Below are positions 1 to 11,675 of a stretch of DNA of 46,609 nt, one piece after another; the stretch's first letter is position 1; each line of letters starts with the position of its first letter. The translations under genes and the position numbers were made by a program. This stretch comes from Armatimonadota bacterium (GTDB lineage Bacteria > Armatimonadota > UBA5829 > DTJY01). The stretch is from assembly GCA_025358205.1 (NCBI GenBank), contig JANYKG010000047.1:1-46609 (forward strand), given 5' to 3'. The notes beneath the pieces are model-generated. The model was given only the letters and a program-made list of their open reading frames with translations, did no database searches and had not been told where the DNA came from.

Positions 1-1050
1 CTAAGCGACGGCGATACGATCTACCTCAAGCGGGGCGAGCGCTTTGCTCAGGGCCGGTCGTTCACTCTGACCACCGATGGCGGGCGAACCGTCACCGGCA
101 CGCTGCCGTCTTACACCCAGCCGGATGTGAAATCCGCGGCGGGCTACTACGCCGATGACGACATGGACATGCTCGACCTGTTCATCGGGATGGAAGGCAC
201 GCTCGGCGTGATCACGGAGATCGAGTTGAAGCTCATCCCCATGCCTCAAGCGATCAACGGCCTGACCATCTTCCTGCCCGAAGAGGATGCTGCGCTGAAG
301 CTGGTCCGCCTCCTCAGGGGCGATGAGGTCGAGGGTCTGGAGCCGGTGCCTATGAAGCCGGTCGCCATCGAGTTTTTCAATGCCGACGTGCTGAACCTGC
401 TGCGCCGGATGAAGCTGGAGTCATCCGCGTTTGAGAAGATACCGACCCTCAAGCCGAGCTACCACACCGCGGTCTACACCGAGTTCCACGCGGATGACGA
501 GGAGTCGTTGGAAGACGCGGTCATGGGCCTGATGGAGGCGATCATGGAGCTTGGCGGAAGCGACGACGACACCTGGTACGCCACCAACGACCGCGAGCTT
601 GAGCCGCTGAAGGCTTTCCGCCACGCCACTCCCGAGGCCGTGAACCTGCTGATTGACCAGCGCAAACGTGACTGCCGGGACCTGACCAAGCTCGGTACCG
701 ACATGTCCGTTCCGGATGCCCAACTCGAAGCTGCCATCGCGATGTACGACGCCGGGCTGAAGGCGAGCGGGCTGGAGTCGGTGGTCTTCGGGCATATCGG
801 GAACAACCACGTGCATGTGAACATCCTGCCAAACAGCATGGATGAGTATGACAAGGGCAAGTCGCTCTACCTGGCGTGGGCGAAGCAGATCGTGGAGTGG
901 GGCGGCTCGGTTTCGGCGGAGCACGGCATCGGCAAGATCAAGGTTCCGTTCCTGGAACTGATGTACGGCCCCTCCGCCATCGCCGAGATGCGCGCACTGA
1001 AGGCGGTTTTCGACCCGTCCGGCATCCTGAATCCGGGGAATTTGTTCTAG
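1..1050 (+). CDS. FAD-linked oxidase, GlcD/D-lactate dehydrogenase type (5' end missing)
   Basis: The reading frame is open from the first base, so the N-terminus lies outside the window; about 349 codons remain. The remaining part covers the end of the PCMH-type FAD-binding domain (SAAGYY, then GMEGTLGVITE, where the flavin-binding domain ends) and the whole FAD-oxidase C-terminal cap. Conserved C-terminal motifs are GHIGNNHVHVNILP and SAEHGIGKIK, the histidine-rich signature of the glycolate oxidase subunit D, D-lactate dehydrogenase and 2-hydroxyglutarate dehydrogenase family. Such enzymes oxidise a 2-hydroxy acid to a 2-oxo acid and pass electrons to an acceptor. It is followed 13 nt later by a ferredoxin-fused reductase on the same strand, so the two may be cotranscribed. 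The exact substrate cannot be told from this fragment. Confidence 0.9.
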   Translation, partial: LSDGDTIYLKRGERFAQGRSFTLTTDGGRTVTGTLPSYTQPDVKSAAGYYADDDMDMLDLFIGMEGTLGVITEIELKLIPMPQAINGLTIFLPEEDAALKLVRLLRGDEVEGLEPVPMKPVAIEFFNADVLNLLRRMKLESSAFEKIPTLKPSYHTAVYTEFHADDEESLEDAVMGLMEAIMELGGSDDDTWYATNDRELEPLKAFRHATPEAVNLLIDQRKRDCRDLTKLGTDMSVPDAQLEAAIAMYDAGLKASGLESVVFGHIGNNHVHVNILPNSMDEYDKGKSLYLAWAKQIVEWGGSVSAEHGIGKIKVPFLELMYGPSAIAEMRALKAVFDPSGILNPGNLF

Positions 1051-1063
1051 GAAGTAAACAACA

Positions 1064-2086
1064 ATGAAGACAACAAGACTTGGGCGGACGGGGCTGATCG
1101 TCACGCGCACAGCGTTCGGCGTGCTGCCGCTGCAGCGCGTGGAGATGCCCGAAGCCGTCTGCATACTTAGAAGTGCATACGACGCGGGAGTCAACTTCTT
1201 TGACACCGCGCGAGTGTACACGGACAGCGAGGAGAAGATCGGGCAGGCGCTTTCCGACATCCGCGACAAGATCGTCATAGCCACAAAGACACACGCGCAC
1301 ACGAAGGCCGAGCTATTTGAGAGCCTGGAGACCAGCCTGCGGAACCTGCGGACGGACTACGTGGACCTCCTGCAGCTTCACAACCCTGACCCGCTGCCTG
1401 ACCCGAACGACGATGACTCAGCATACGCCGGGTTGAAAGAGGCGCAGCGGAAGGGGATGGTGCGGTTCATCGGTATGACGAACCACCGCCGCGAGATCGC
1501 CGTTGCCGCGATTGAGTCCGGGCTGTACGACACAATCCAGTATCCGCTCAGTTACCTCTCCGCGCCGGACGACCTGGCGTTGATAGACACCTGCCGGGCC
1601 GCTGACCTGGGCATCATCGCCATGAAAGCGCTCTCGGGCGGGCTTATCACCAACGCGCGCGCGGCGTTCGCCTTCTTCCGGCAGCATGAGAACGCGGTGC
1701 CGATCTGGGGAATCCAGCGGATGAGCGAGCTTGAGGAGTTCATCGAGATGGAGGCGAACCCGCCCGCGATGGACGACGAGATGCTGGCCGCCATCGAGAA
1801 GGACTGCCGCGAACTGGCGGGCGATTTCTGCCGTGGGTGCGGGTACTGCCAGCCCTGCCCGCAGGAGATACCGATCTCGATGGCCGCGCGGATGTCGCTG
1901 CTTCTGCGAAGGATGCCGCATCAGGGCTTCATGACCGAGGCTTGGCAGGAGAAGATGCGCCGGATCAATAACTGCACCGAGTGCGGCTTCTGCCGAGAGC
2001 ACTGCCCGTACGGACTGGATACCCCCGCACTGCTGAAGAAGCAGTTGGCTGACTATGAACGATTCTATCAGGAACATGCCACGTGA
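1064..2086 (+). CDS. Aldo/keto reductase with C-terminal ferredoxin-like iron-sulfur domain
   Basis: A 340-residue protein. Residues 1 to about 235 form an aldo/keto reductase barrel with the catalytic tetrad visible as Asp47, Tyr52 (FFDTARVYTDSEEKIG), Lys75 (IATKTH) and His106 (LLQLHNPD). The C-terminal part has two cysteine clusters, Cys256/259/262/265 and Cys304/307/310/314, spaced as for two [4Fe-4S] clusters. This architecture is common in anaerobes and environmental bacteria, where the enzyme is thought to couple NAD(P)H or carbonyl chemistry to an iron-sulfur electron path; the substrate is unknown. The start ATG follows the upstream oxidase by 13 nt, which supports a redox operon. Family assignment is secure, physiological role is not. 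Confidence 0.93.
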   Translation: MKTTRLGRTGLIVTRTAFGVLPLQRVEMPEAVCILRSAYDAGVNFFDTARVYTDSEEKIGQALSDIRDKIVIATKTHAHTKAELFESLETSLRNLRTDYVDLLQLHNPDPLPDPNDDDSAYAGLKEAQRKGMVRFIGMTNHRREIAVAAIESGLYDTIQYPLSYLSAPDDLALIDTCRAADLGIIAMKALSGGLITNARAAFAFFRQHENAVPIWGIQRMSELEEFIEMEANPPAMDDEMLAAIEKDCRELAGDFCRGCGYCQPCPQEIPISMAARMSLLLRRMPHQGFMTEAWQEKMRRINNCTECGFCREHCPYGLDTPALLKKQLADYERFYQEHAT

Positions 2087-2095
2087 TAAGTGAAG

Positions 2096-5257
<3,162 letters not shown>

Positions 5258-5273
5258 ATTACTGAAAGGCACG

Positions 5274-5699
5274 ATGAAGGATTCACGGCACCCCCACCAT
5301 CACTATGAGACGGATGAGGGCATTGTGCTCAGGGCGCGCCGCAGATTCTGGGGCTTAACGGCTCTACTCACTGCGGCAGCGGCCTTGTTGGCATTGGTGC
5401 CTCACGACGGCCCATGGTCTGCCGCGATCACTATCATCTACATCTGGGTCGTGATGCTCTCCACGGCTCGCGGCACGGCTATCGGTATCAGGACGCATCC
5501 ATTCGGGGTGATCGTTATCACCCTGATATCCCGACGTGAGTATCCGTGGAATCGAGTGCGCGTACTGAGATGGCCTTTCAAGTTCTTCGGCTGCTACGCG
5601 ACTCTGCGCGTTTCCAGGCTATTCGGGGGCTTCTTGATCTACTCCGGTGGCAAAGAAGGTCCGCGAATGGTATCGGCGCTGGAGCGATGGTGTGCGTGA
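5274..5699 (+). CDS. Small membrane protein, unknown function
   Basis: A 141-residue protein with a His-rich N-terminus (residues 5-10), two hydrophobic helices at about 29-43 and 50-63, and a basic tail. The order (two helices followed by a soluble beta-rich part containing NRVRVLRWPFKFFG) faintly recalls small bacterial PH-like membrane proteins, but I do not recognise the family. The ATG follows the beta-galactosidase stop by 16 nt with GAAAGG upstream, so it is probably cotranscribed with that gene. A real gene is likely from composition and spacing; its function is unknown. Confidence 0.6.
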   Translation: MKDSRHPHHHYETDEGIVLRARRRFWGLTALLTAAAALLALVPHDGPWSAAITIIYIWVVMLSTARGTAIGIRTHPFGVIVITLISRREYPWNRVRVLRWPFKFFGCYATLRVSRLFGGFLIYSGGKEGPRMVSALERWCA

Positions 5700-6089
5700 A
5701 AGGTGGGAACGCCTGCGAGCAAGTCTTGAAGCATGGGGCGTGTCTGCTCGCGACTCATTGCGATGTGTCATTAACCACCGAGACACGGAGGGCACAGAGA
5801 TTATTCGTGAGGAAACCAGGAATGCAGGAATGAGAGGCGTTCTCCAAAACCGGTATTCTGAATTCCCGTCTTTCTCCGTGTCCTCGGTGTCTCTTGTGGT
5901 TGTTTGTTTCCCATCAGCCATCCGCCCTCGTCCGCTAAAGCCGACTTCAGCGGACAAGTCAGCCATTTCCCGACCATCCGACCATTCGACCATTCCGTCC
6001 CTGACCATCAGCCATAAGCCATCTTCGCGTCAGCCATCGACCATCTATTCCGTCCCTGACCATCTGACCATTTCCCCACAGCCATGTCC
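5700..6089. other. 390-nt gene-free interval filled with repeats
   Basis: Separates the small membrane protein gene (+) from the end of the U32 gene (-). It contains the inverted repeat at 5773-5902 and the GACCAT array at 5971-6095, described separately. Short frames through it look like repeat translations. The region is bounded by two gene 3' ends, so no promoter is required here and none is seen. Confidence 0.7.
5773..5902. repeat. Imperfect inverted repeat with CCACCGAGACACGGAGG-type arms
   Basis: The left arm at 5773-5800 (AACCACCGAGACACGGAGG onward) is imperfectly complementary to 5872-5902 (TTTCTCCGTGTCCTCGGTG onward). The centre carries GGAAACCAGGAATGCAGGAA, which resembles the arms of the element at 16113-16196. 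Sequences of this type are widespread in intergenic DNA of environmental bacteria. It sits between the 3' ends of convergent genes, where it could fold as a long hairpin in either transcript. Confidence 0.7.
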
Positions 6090-6095
6090 CTATTT
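5971..6095. repeat. Short-period GACCAT tandem array
   Basis: Three near-perfect octamers CGACCATC/T run from 5971 to 5994. They are followed by looser GACCATC and AGCCATC units to about 6095. An 18-nt unit, ATTCCGTCCCTGACCATC, is repeated exactly at 5992-6009 and 6047-6064. The array reaches the stop codon of the U32 gene at 6090-6092. Confidence 0.8.
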
Positions 6096-7913
6096 CCCCG
6101 TCGTCCACACTTCCATCACGCAGCGGGTGCAGTCGAAGTTCAGCTCCAGGCGGTGGCCCTCCTGGTCAACCAGGAATAGCTGCTCCTTGGGGCGCGCCGT
6201 GCCGCCGAACTTCTTGCACGTGCCGAACTGGTGCTTGATGCAGTAGCGCGTGGTCATCACCCTCCGCCTGCTGATGTCCGTTCCTGCCTCAGCGCCCGGC
6301 TCTATCTTGGTCACGCCATGCCGTCTGTAGAACTCGTCGGCCTTCTGGTTGATAACGTTGCCCTCGAACCGAAGCTCGGTCGCGGGGTAGGGGATGGTGT
6401 TCTTGATCGGTCCGCCGGTCTGCCTGGGGCGGTTCTCCTCGCGCGCGTCCACCAGGTTCTCCAGCACTCCGCGCCTCAGCGAGTTCAGCGTAGAAATCGG
6501 CAGGAAGTAGGTCTCCTTCAGGTCAACCTCGACGTCGGAACACGAGAAATCCGTGCCGCCGGTCTTGGCGAGCTGCTTGCGGATGTTCTCCATCGCCTGC
6601 TCAGGCTTCTCCGCGAGGGCTTTCTCACACGGCATGGTTAGCGTTGCCTCGTTCCCGTCTTCGTCCACTGCCGTTAGCGACAGGCCGTCCTCGGTCTCGC
6701 CCAGCTTCATGGTTACCCCTATCAGCCGTTCGACCTTCGCCTTCTCCAGCCGCATCAGGAACTCGTGATCGTGGTTGCGGTAGATCATCATGCCGACCTC
6801 GATGTGGTCAATCTTGTCCGGGGTGATCACCGGGCCGACCGCGCCGTTTACCACGCTGCCGCGCAGGTCGCCGTACTTGTTGAAGAAGCAGAAGCCGTCG
6901 CCGTTGTGCATCTCAACCATCGAGGCAAGCGAAAAGCTCTTCCGCCCGACCGACGCCACCTGGCCGATCGGTTCGCCAATCATCGTCGGCGACTTCGGTG
7001 ACCCAATCCGTTCCTCCCTGCCGTTTATGTAGTGGGTGGTGTAGCCTCGGTTGAAGGTCTTGTTCACATCAGGGGTGAAGTCCACGGTGCTCATGCCGGA
7101 CGAACTTCGCTCCAGTTTGAGCTGCGCCATGATCTTGTCCAGTTCGGTGCGGTAGTGCGCAACCACGTTCTGTACGTAGGTCTTGTCCTTCAGCCGCCCC
7201 TCGATCTTGAAGCAGCAGACGCCCGCCTGTATCAGGTCTCTCAGGTGCGGGGTGAGGTTCAGATCGCGGATGGAGAGCAGGTGCTGATCGCGGATCAGGG
7301 TTGCGCCGGTGCCGTCCACCAGCGAGTACACCTTGCGGCACGGCTGGGCGCACTGGCCTCGGTTGCCGCTCCGCCTGCCGAACGCATAGCTGAGGTAGCA
7401 CTGGCCGCTGTAGCACACGCAGATCGCGCCGTGGACGAAGGACTCCAGCTCGATGTCCGTCGCCCGCCGTATCCCCTTGATCTCCTTCAGGCTGAGTTCA
7501 CGCGCCAGAATCGCCCGCTGGAACCCGACCTTGCCCAGGAATGCCACCTTCTCAGGCGTGTTGTTGTGCATCTGTGTGCTGGCGATGATCGGCATCGGCG
7601 GCAGGTCGCACTCCAGAAGCCCGGCGTCCTGGATGATCAGGCCGTCCGCGCCCAGGTCATAGATCTCCTGGATGAGGGTCAGCGCGGCGGGGATCTCGTT
7701 GTCGTAGAGCAGGGTGTTGACGGTGACGTAGACCTTCGCCCAGTACTTGTGAGCGTACTTGATCATTTCAGCGATGTCGTCCAGGTTGTTCCCCGCGGCC
7801 TCACGTGCGCCGAACTTGGTCGCGCCCATATAAACGGCATCCGCGCCGCAGTCAATGGCAGCCCGCCCGCACTCAAGATCCTTCGCCGGAGCCAGTAGTT
7901 CGATGTGTTTCAT
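6090..7913 (-). CDS. U32 family protein (RlhA-like, putative tRNA/rRNA hydroxylation)
   Basis: A 607-residue protein beginning MKHIELLAPAKDLE and containing the U32 signature near residues 170-200 (SGQCYLSYAFGRRSGNRGQ followed by CAQPCR). Cysteines in that block are the expected [4Fe-4S] ligands, and a further Cys-rich tail (CIKHQFGTCKKFGG) is present. Known U32 members are prephenate-dependent RNA hydroxylases (RlhA on 23S rRNA, TrhP on tRNA) or the UbiU/UbiV hydroxylation proteins; the old peptidase label is historical. The length and middle domain match RlhA-type proteins (about 650 residues) better than the shorter TrhP. The start at 7913 is chosen because the upstream in-frame extension to 8015 is low-complexity and runs toward the repeat at 8027. 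The exact RNA target is inference. Confidence 0.9.
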   Translation of the reverse strand: MKHIELLAPAKDLECGRAAIDCGADAVYMGATKFGAREAAGNNLDDIAEMIKYAHKYWAKVYVTVNTLLYDNEIPAALTLIQEIYDLGADGLIIQDAGLLECDLPPMPIIASTQMHNNTPEKVAFLGKVGFQRAILARELSLKEIKGIRRATDIELESFVHGAICVCYSGQCYLSYAFGRRSGNRGQCAQPCRKVYSLVDGTGATLIRDQHLLSIRDLNLTPHLRDLIQAGVCCFKIEGRLKDKTYVQNVVAHYRTELDKIMAQLKLERSSSGMSTVDFTPDVNKTFNRGYTTHYINGREERIGSPKSPTMIGEPIGQVASVGRKSFSLASMVEMHNGDGFCFFNKYGDLRGSVVNGAVGPVITPDKIDHIEVGMMIYRNHDHEFLMRLEKAKVERLIGVTMKLGETEDGLSLTAVDEDGNEATLTMPCEKALAEKPEQAMENIRKQLAKTGGTDFSCSDVEVDLKETYFLPISTLNSLRRGVLENLVDAREENRPRQTGGPIKNTIPYPATELRFEGNVINQKADEFYRRHGVTKIEPGAEAGTDISRRRVMTTRYCIKHQFGTCKKFGGTARPKEQLFLVDQEGHRLELNFDCTRCVMEVWTTGK

Positions 7914-7919
7914 GGTGGT

Positions 7920-7925
7920 ATTATA
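7920..7925 (-). promoter_or_regulatory. Candidate -10 box directly upstream of the U32 gene
   Basis: TATAAT on the minus strand lies only 6 nt before the ATG at 7913, with no Shine-Dalgarno sequence between them. If used, it would produce a leaderless or nearly leaderless mRNA. No convincing -35 box is visible 16-18 nt further upstream, so the call is tentative. Confidence 0.3.
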
Positions 7926-8026
7926 TCCGATTTTGGCCATATACGCACGTATGCGGCTTGGCGATGAGGCAGATGAGAAGGATTTCCACCTCTTAGCGGT
8001 GTACTTGATGCCCATACGTGCCAGTT

Positions 8027-8142
8027 CCCTTCTCCTGTTATCGGGAGAAGGGCCAGGGATGAGGGTTTGGTAATCTGCGCCTGCTCCGCGTGGTCTTTTC
8101 GGGATCCCTCACCCCGACCCTCTCCAAATAATGGGCGAGGGA
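8027..8142. repeat. Composite hairpin repeat upstream of the HD hydrolase
   Basis: CCCTTCTCC at 8027-8035 pairs with GGAGAAGGG at 8044-8052, followed by CAGGGATGAGGG. A second block at about 8107-8142 has CCCTCACCCCGACCCTCTCC and GGGCGAGGG arms. This CCCTCACCC/GGGAGAGGG style of repeat is common between genes in many bacterial genomes. It fills the gap between the divergent U32 and HD genes, so it may overlap their promoters. Confidence 0.65.
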
Positions 8143-8175
8143 GCGTACAGTACGTCAGCCATCTCTGGAGGCATC

Positions 8176-8769
8176 GTGGACCGACTGGATCAACAACTCA
8201 GCTTCATACGCGAGATAGACAAACTCAAGAACATTTTTCGCCGCAGCCTTATCACTGACGGCACTCGATACGAGAATGATGTTGAGCATTCCTGGCATCT
8301 GGCGGTGATGGTGACGCTGCTCTCCGATTACGCCGCCGAGCCGGTTGACCTTCTGCGCATGGTCAAGATGGTCCTCGTCCACGATATCGTCGAGATAGAC
8401 GCCGGCGACACCATCGTCTATGATACCAACGCGCGCAAAGAGGTCGTTCAGGCTGAGCAGGCCGCGGCAGACCGTCTGTTCGGTATGCTGCCGGAAGATC
8501 AGTCATCGGAACTCCGCGTGCTCTGGGACGAGTTCGAGGCCAGGGTCACGCCCGAAGCCCGGTTCGCCCGCGCGCTCGACCGCCTGCAGCCAATCATGCT
8601 CAACTGCGCGACCGATGGCCGGACCTGGCGCGAGAACAAGGTGACCTACGACCGGGTAGTTGCGCTCAACCGGCCGATTATCGAGGCAGGAGCACCCGTC
8701 CTTCTGCCGTTCTTTGACCAGCTTCTGCTCGACGCACGCGAGAACGGATGCTTTCGAGAGGATGAGTGA
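8176..8769 (+). CDS. HD-domain hydrolase (YfbR/HDDC2-like nucleotidase)
   Basis: A 197-residue protein with an HD_3-type metal-binding core: EHSWHLAVM supplies the first histidine and VLVHDIVEIDAGD the His-Asp pair, followed by a second helical half (FARALDRLQPIMLN). Relatives such as YfbR are deoxynucleoside 5'-monophosphatases, so nucleotide dephosphorylation in the cytoplasm is the likely role. GTG 8176 is preferred because GGAGG ends 4 nt upstream and the protein then has the family length. An in-frame ATG at 8131 lies inside the repeat and would add 15 unrelated residues. The next gene, a methyltransferase, starts 26 nt after the stop. Confidence 0.85.
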   Translation: MDRLDQQLSFIREIDKLKNIFRRSLITDGTRYENDVEHSWHLAVMVTLLSDYAAEPVDLLRMVKMVLVHDIVEIDAGDTIVYDTNARKEVVQAEQAAADRLFGMLPEDQSSELRVLWDEFEARVTPEARFARALDRLQPIMLNCATDGRTWRENKVTYDRVVALNRPIIEAGAPVLLPFFDQLLLDARENGCFREDE

Positions 8770-8794
8770 AAGTGATGAGTGAACGGATGACATT

Positions 8795-9556
8795 GTGAAC
8801 AACGAACAGAAGGCAAGAGAAATATTCGGAGCGCGGGCGGCGTACTACACGACGAGCGTATCACACACAGACCAGGCGGTCTTGGACCGGGTGGTGGAGC
8901 TGTGCAAGCCGACTTCGGACGCCATAGCACTGGATATCGCGACCGGAACAGGCCATACCGCACTAGCCGTTGCACCGCGCGCCAAGCAGGTTATCGCTAC
9001 CGATATCACGCCCGAGATGCTTGATCAAGGCAGAAAGCTTCAGACCGAGAAAGGGATCGGCAACGTCCAGTTCCGTCTAGCCTCGGTGGATGATCTCCCG
9101 TTCGACGACGGCTCATTCGACATAATCACCTGCCGTCGGGCGGCACACCATTTCGCGGATATCCACCACGCGCTCGCTGAGATGCAACGCGTTCTGAAGC
9201 CGGGCGGGCGATTGGTGATAGACGACCGCAGCGTGCCCGAGGACGACTTTGTAGACGCGACGATGAACCGGCTGGATGTCCTGCACGATGAATCGCATGT
9301 GTGCGAGTATCGGCCAAGCGAGTGGGAGCGAATGCTCACGGAAGCTGGGTACGAGATCGAGGTTGTCGAGACCTACACCAGGCACCGGCCGCTCTCGTCG
9401 CTGACCGACAACGTCTCGCCGGAGAACACGGCCCGCATCCACGAGATTATCTCGGCCCTCGACGCCGACCAGCGCCTGATGATGAACGTCGTGGACAAGG
9501 ACGGGGTGACCCACATCAACCACTGGTTCGTGATGATTGCCGCGACCAGGGGATAG
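8795..9556 (+). CDS. Class I SAM-dependent methyltransferase (UbiE-like)
   Basis: A 253-residue protein with a Rossmann-type methyltransferase fold: motif I is ALDIATGTGHTALAVAP (about residues 48-64), motif II VIATDITPEMLDQG, motif IV FDIITCRRAAHHF and post-IV RVLKPGGRLVIDD. It transfers a methyl group from S-adenosylmethionine to an unidentified small molecule; the family includes MenG/UbiE and Coq5. It starts with GTG at 8795, 26 nt after the HD hydrolase, so the two probably form one transcript. The spacer contains GTGATGAGTGA, a copy of the dispersed repeat at 2096. The substrate cannot be assigned. Confidence 0.9.
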   Translation: MNNEQKAREIFGARAAYYTTSVSHTDQAVLDRVVELCKPTSDAIALDIATGTGHTALAVAPRAKQVIATDITPEMLDQGRKLQTEKGIGNVQFRLASVDDLPFDDGSFDIITCRRAAHHFADIHHALAEMQRVLKPGGRLVIDDRSVPEDDFVDATMNRLDVLHDESHVCEYRPSEWERMLTEAGYEIEVVETYTRHRPLSSLTDNVSPENTARIHEIISALDADQRLMMNVVDKDGVTHINHWFVMIAATRG

Positions 9557-9625
9557 CTTGCTGAGCGCCGTCCCGCCTGAGAACATCGTTGCGATGCTAG
9601 ATACGGCCTACGAAGAAGGCTCGCG

Positions 9626-9654
9626 TTGACAGCGAACCCCGTCTACCCTATACT
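9626..9654 (+). promoter_or_regulatory. Sigma-70 promoter of the GHL10-family gene
   Basis: TTGACA at 9626-9631 and TATACT at 9649-9654 are separated by exactly 17 nt. The -35 box is perfect and the -10 box matches five of six positions. Transcription would begin near 9661, giving a leader of roughly 35 nt that contains AAAGGAGAG ahead of the ATG at 9697. Confidence 0.8.
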
Positions 9655-9696
9655 GATGCAAGCTCAGTTCACATCTCAAAGGAGAGATTGCGAAAC

Positions 9697-11418
9697 ATGA
9701 AAACGCTTGTCCTGACCTCAATTGCCTTGATTTTCCTGCTGTCCGTACTACCCGCAGCCGCCAAAGAACCCCAGTTCACCTACCGGGGCATATGGGTTGA
9801 TACCGGGTCGTTTGCGACCAAAGCGGCGGCAGACAAACTGCTCGACCAGTGCAGTCGCGCGAAGATCAACGTCATCCTGCCAAACGTCATGGTACACGGC
9901 TCCGTGATGCACAAGTCCACGCACTACCTGCACAACGTCGTGGCCAACGATACCTTCGACCCGCTCGCCTATCTCTGCAAGGAAGCGCATGCGAAGGGCA
10001 TGCAGGTACACCCTTGGTACTCCGTATACTACGAAGGCGTGAAGGGCCTGACGCCCTGCAACCCCGAGTGGCTTTGCACCGATATGGACGGCAAGCGGAT
10101 GGACGATACGTACTTCCTCTCGCCCCAGGTTCCCGGCGTAAACGACTACCTGCTCTCCGTCATCAAGGACGGCCTGGCGTACGATGTGGACGGCATCCAT
10201 CTGGACTACATTCGTTATTTCGGCAGCATGTACGACTACTCCGACAAGGGCCGCGAGGGGTTCGTCAAGAGCTACGGCTTCGATCCCAAAGACTTCCTGG
10301 ACAACGGTGAGCGCATTGTCCCGGATGAGCCGTTCCCGGTCCGAGTCATCCACGCCGAGCGGCACAAGAGCAGAACCTGGGAGCAGACATGGGTGGAGAG
10401 CCTCATGGATCGCGCAGGCATCGGCTTCTCATTCATCAGCGAGAAGCCGGAGAACGTGGACTCTCTCCGCGCGCCCGGCCTGCTGGTTTTCAGCATCTAC
10501 TACACAGCCTCGCCTGAGATGTCCGCTGCCATCGAGCGGTACGTGCAGCGCGGTGGAAGCGTGCTCTGCATTGACGGTCTTTCGGCTGGCGCTGATCCCA
10601 AGCTGTACAAGATCTTCGGCCTTAAGCCTGGGAGCATTTGGCATTCGGCTGACTGGCACACGCTCTCCAGTGTTGGCGACGGCACGCTCGCCAAGCGCAT
10701 CCCGCCTTACACATTCAAATCGAACATTAACGAGCCGGGCGGAATGGCTGGCGGGACCGTCGTCGCAAGTTTCAATACCGGTGAGCCGGCGGTTGTCACG
10801 AACGAGTACGGCAAGGGCCACGCTGCTCTGGTCACCTTCAACGCATCTCAGCCGGTGGGCGCGGGTTCTCCTCAGTTGATCCGCACCATCACAGACTGGC
10901 TGCGCGAGCAGTCCGGCGTGAACATGGACCGCGACCTCATGATGGCCAAGCGCGAGGCGTGGATAAGCTGGAAGGCGAACCATATCACTGAGCTGGTGAA
11001 GAATGTCCACGATGCTGTGAAGGCAAAGGACCCGAAACTGGTTGTCTCAGCCGCCGGTGGGTTCTCTTGGAACGAGCACTATATCATCTTCCGTGACGGG
11101 CGCCGCTGGATGGACGAGGGACTGGTGGATATCGCCAACCCGATGGACTATTTCGACGACATCCGCGACCTGCGCGAGTACCTGGCGCTTCACAAGGCAT
11201 CCGCGACCGCAGAGCAACTCAAAAACTTCTATCCCGGCCTGTCGCTGTACACCAGCAAGACCGTTGGCGGCAAGAAGACCAGTGTTTCTCAGGATGCGAA
11301 GGTGGTCAGAGAGCAGCTTGATCTCGTGCGCGATACCGGCTACCGCGGCTATACGCTCTTCTGCTCGGCACAGCTTAACGAAGATCTGATCAAGGTTCTT
11401 GCGGAGGCTGCGAAGTAG
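9697..11418 (+). CDS. Secreted GHL10-family glycoside hydrolase-like protein with inserted amidotransferase-like domain
   Basis: A 573-residue protein with a signal peptide (residues 1 to about 24, ending PAAAKEP). The GHL10 barrel starts at YRGIWVDTGSF and continues through VILPNVMVHG, QVHPWYSVYYEG and VDGIHLDYIRYFG. At about residues 211-407 the barrel is interrupted by a Rossmann-like segment (GLLVFSIYYTASPEMSAAI, RGGSVLCIDG, YGKGHAALVTFNAS) that resembles the glutamine-amidotransferase-like trimerisation domains of GH42 enzymes. The barrel then resumes with SWKANHITELVKNVHDAVKA and VVSAAGGFSW. A role in glycan hydrolysis outside the cytoplasm is inferred; the GHL10 reaction is poorly characterised. 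ATG 9697 is chosen over TTG 9688, which would sit too close to the Shine-Dalgarno sequence. Confidence 0.88.
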   Translation: MKTLVLTSIALIFLLSVLPAAAKEPQFTYRGIWVDTGSFATKAAADKLLDQCSRAKINVILPNVMVHGSVMHKSTHYLHNVVANDTFDPLAYLCKEAHAKGMQVHPWYSVYYEGVKGLTPCNPEWLCTDMDGKRMDDTYFLSPQVPGVNDYLLSVIKDGLAYDVDGIHLDYIRYFGSMYDYSDKGREGFVKSYGFDPKDFLDNGERIVPDEPFPVRVIHAERHKSRTWEQTWVESLMDRAGIGFSFISEKPENVDSLRAPGLLVFSIYYTASPEMSAAIERYVQRGGSVLCIDGLSAGADPKLYKIFGLKPGSIWHSADWHTLSSVGDGTLAKRIPPYTFKSNINEPGGMAGGTVVASFNTGEPAVVTNEYGKGHAALVTFNASQPVGAGSPQLIRTITDWLREQSGVNMDRDLMMAKREAWISWKANHITELVKNVHDAVKAKDPKLVVSAAGGFSWNEHYIIFRDGRRWMDEGLVDIANPMDYFDDIRDLREYLALHKASATAEQLKNFYPGLSLYTSKTVGGKKTSVSQDAKVVREQLDLVRDTGYRGYTLFCSAQLNEDLIKVLAEAAK

Positions 11419-11455
11419 GAGTTTTGGGCAAGTAGTCCTACGCGCGAGTCAGTTC

Positions 11456-11600
11456 CATGTCACCTCTGATGTCACACTCTGTGTCACTTCTGTGCAGGTG
11501 ATTGTGCGCACGGAATCGTGGTTATTCGGGCTGAACAGATGTCATGATGTCACTCCTCGTGTCACCGGTCATGTCACTATTTTGTGTCAGCGACATGGAC
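11456..11600. repeat. TGTCAC-rich degenerate repeat tract
   Basis: At least seven TGTCAC or TGTCA units occur between about 11456 and 11595, in two clusters: ATGTCACCTCTG, ATGTCACACTCTG and TGTGTCACTTCTGTG, then GATGTCATGATGTCAC onward. They lie in the 245-nt interval between the GHL10 gene and the sigma-factor remnant. No hairpin or promoter is clear there. They look like one more degenerate short-period repeat rather than a set of operators. Confidence 0.55.
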
Positions 11601-11675
11601 CTAAATCCGATCAACCTTTTTCGAGGAACGTGGCTCTTTTCTACAGAGGACCAATGATGTAGAATGAGGGTTACT

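Noticed and set aside
5971-6095. Possible CRISPR array
   Set aside because: Units are 7-8 nt and contiguous, without 25-40-nt repeats, spacers of uniform length or cas genes. The same holds for the other tandem tracts.
8131-8175. Upstream ATG start for the HD hydrolase
   Set aside because: These 15 codons lie within an intergenic hairpin repeat; the GTG at 8176 has GGAGG just upstream and gives the family length.
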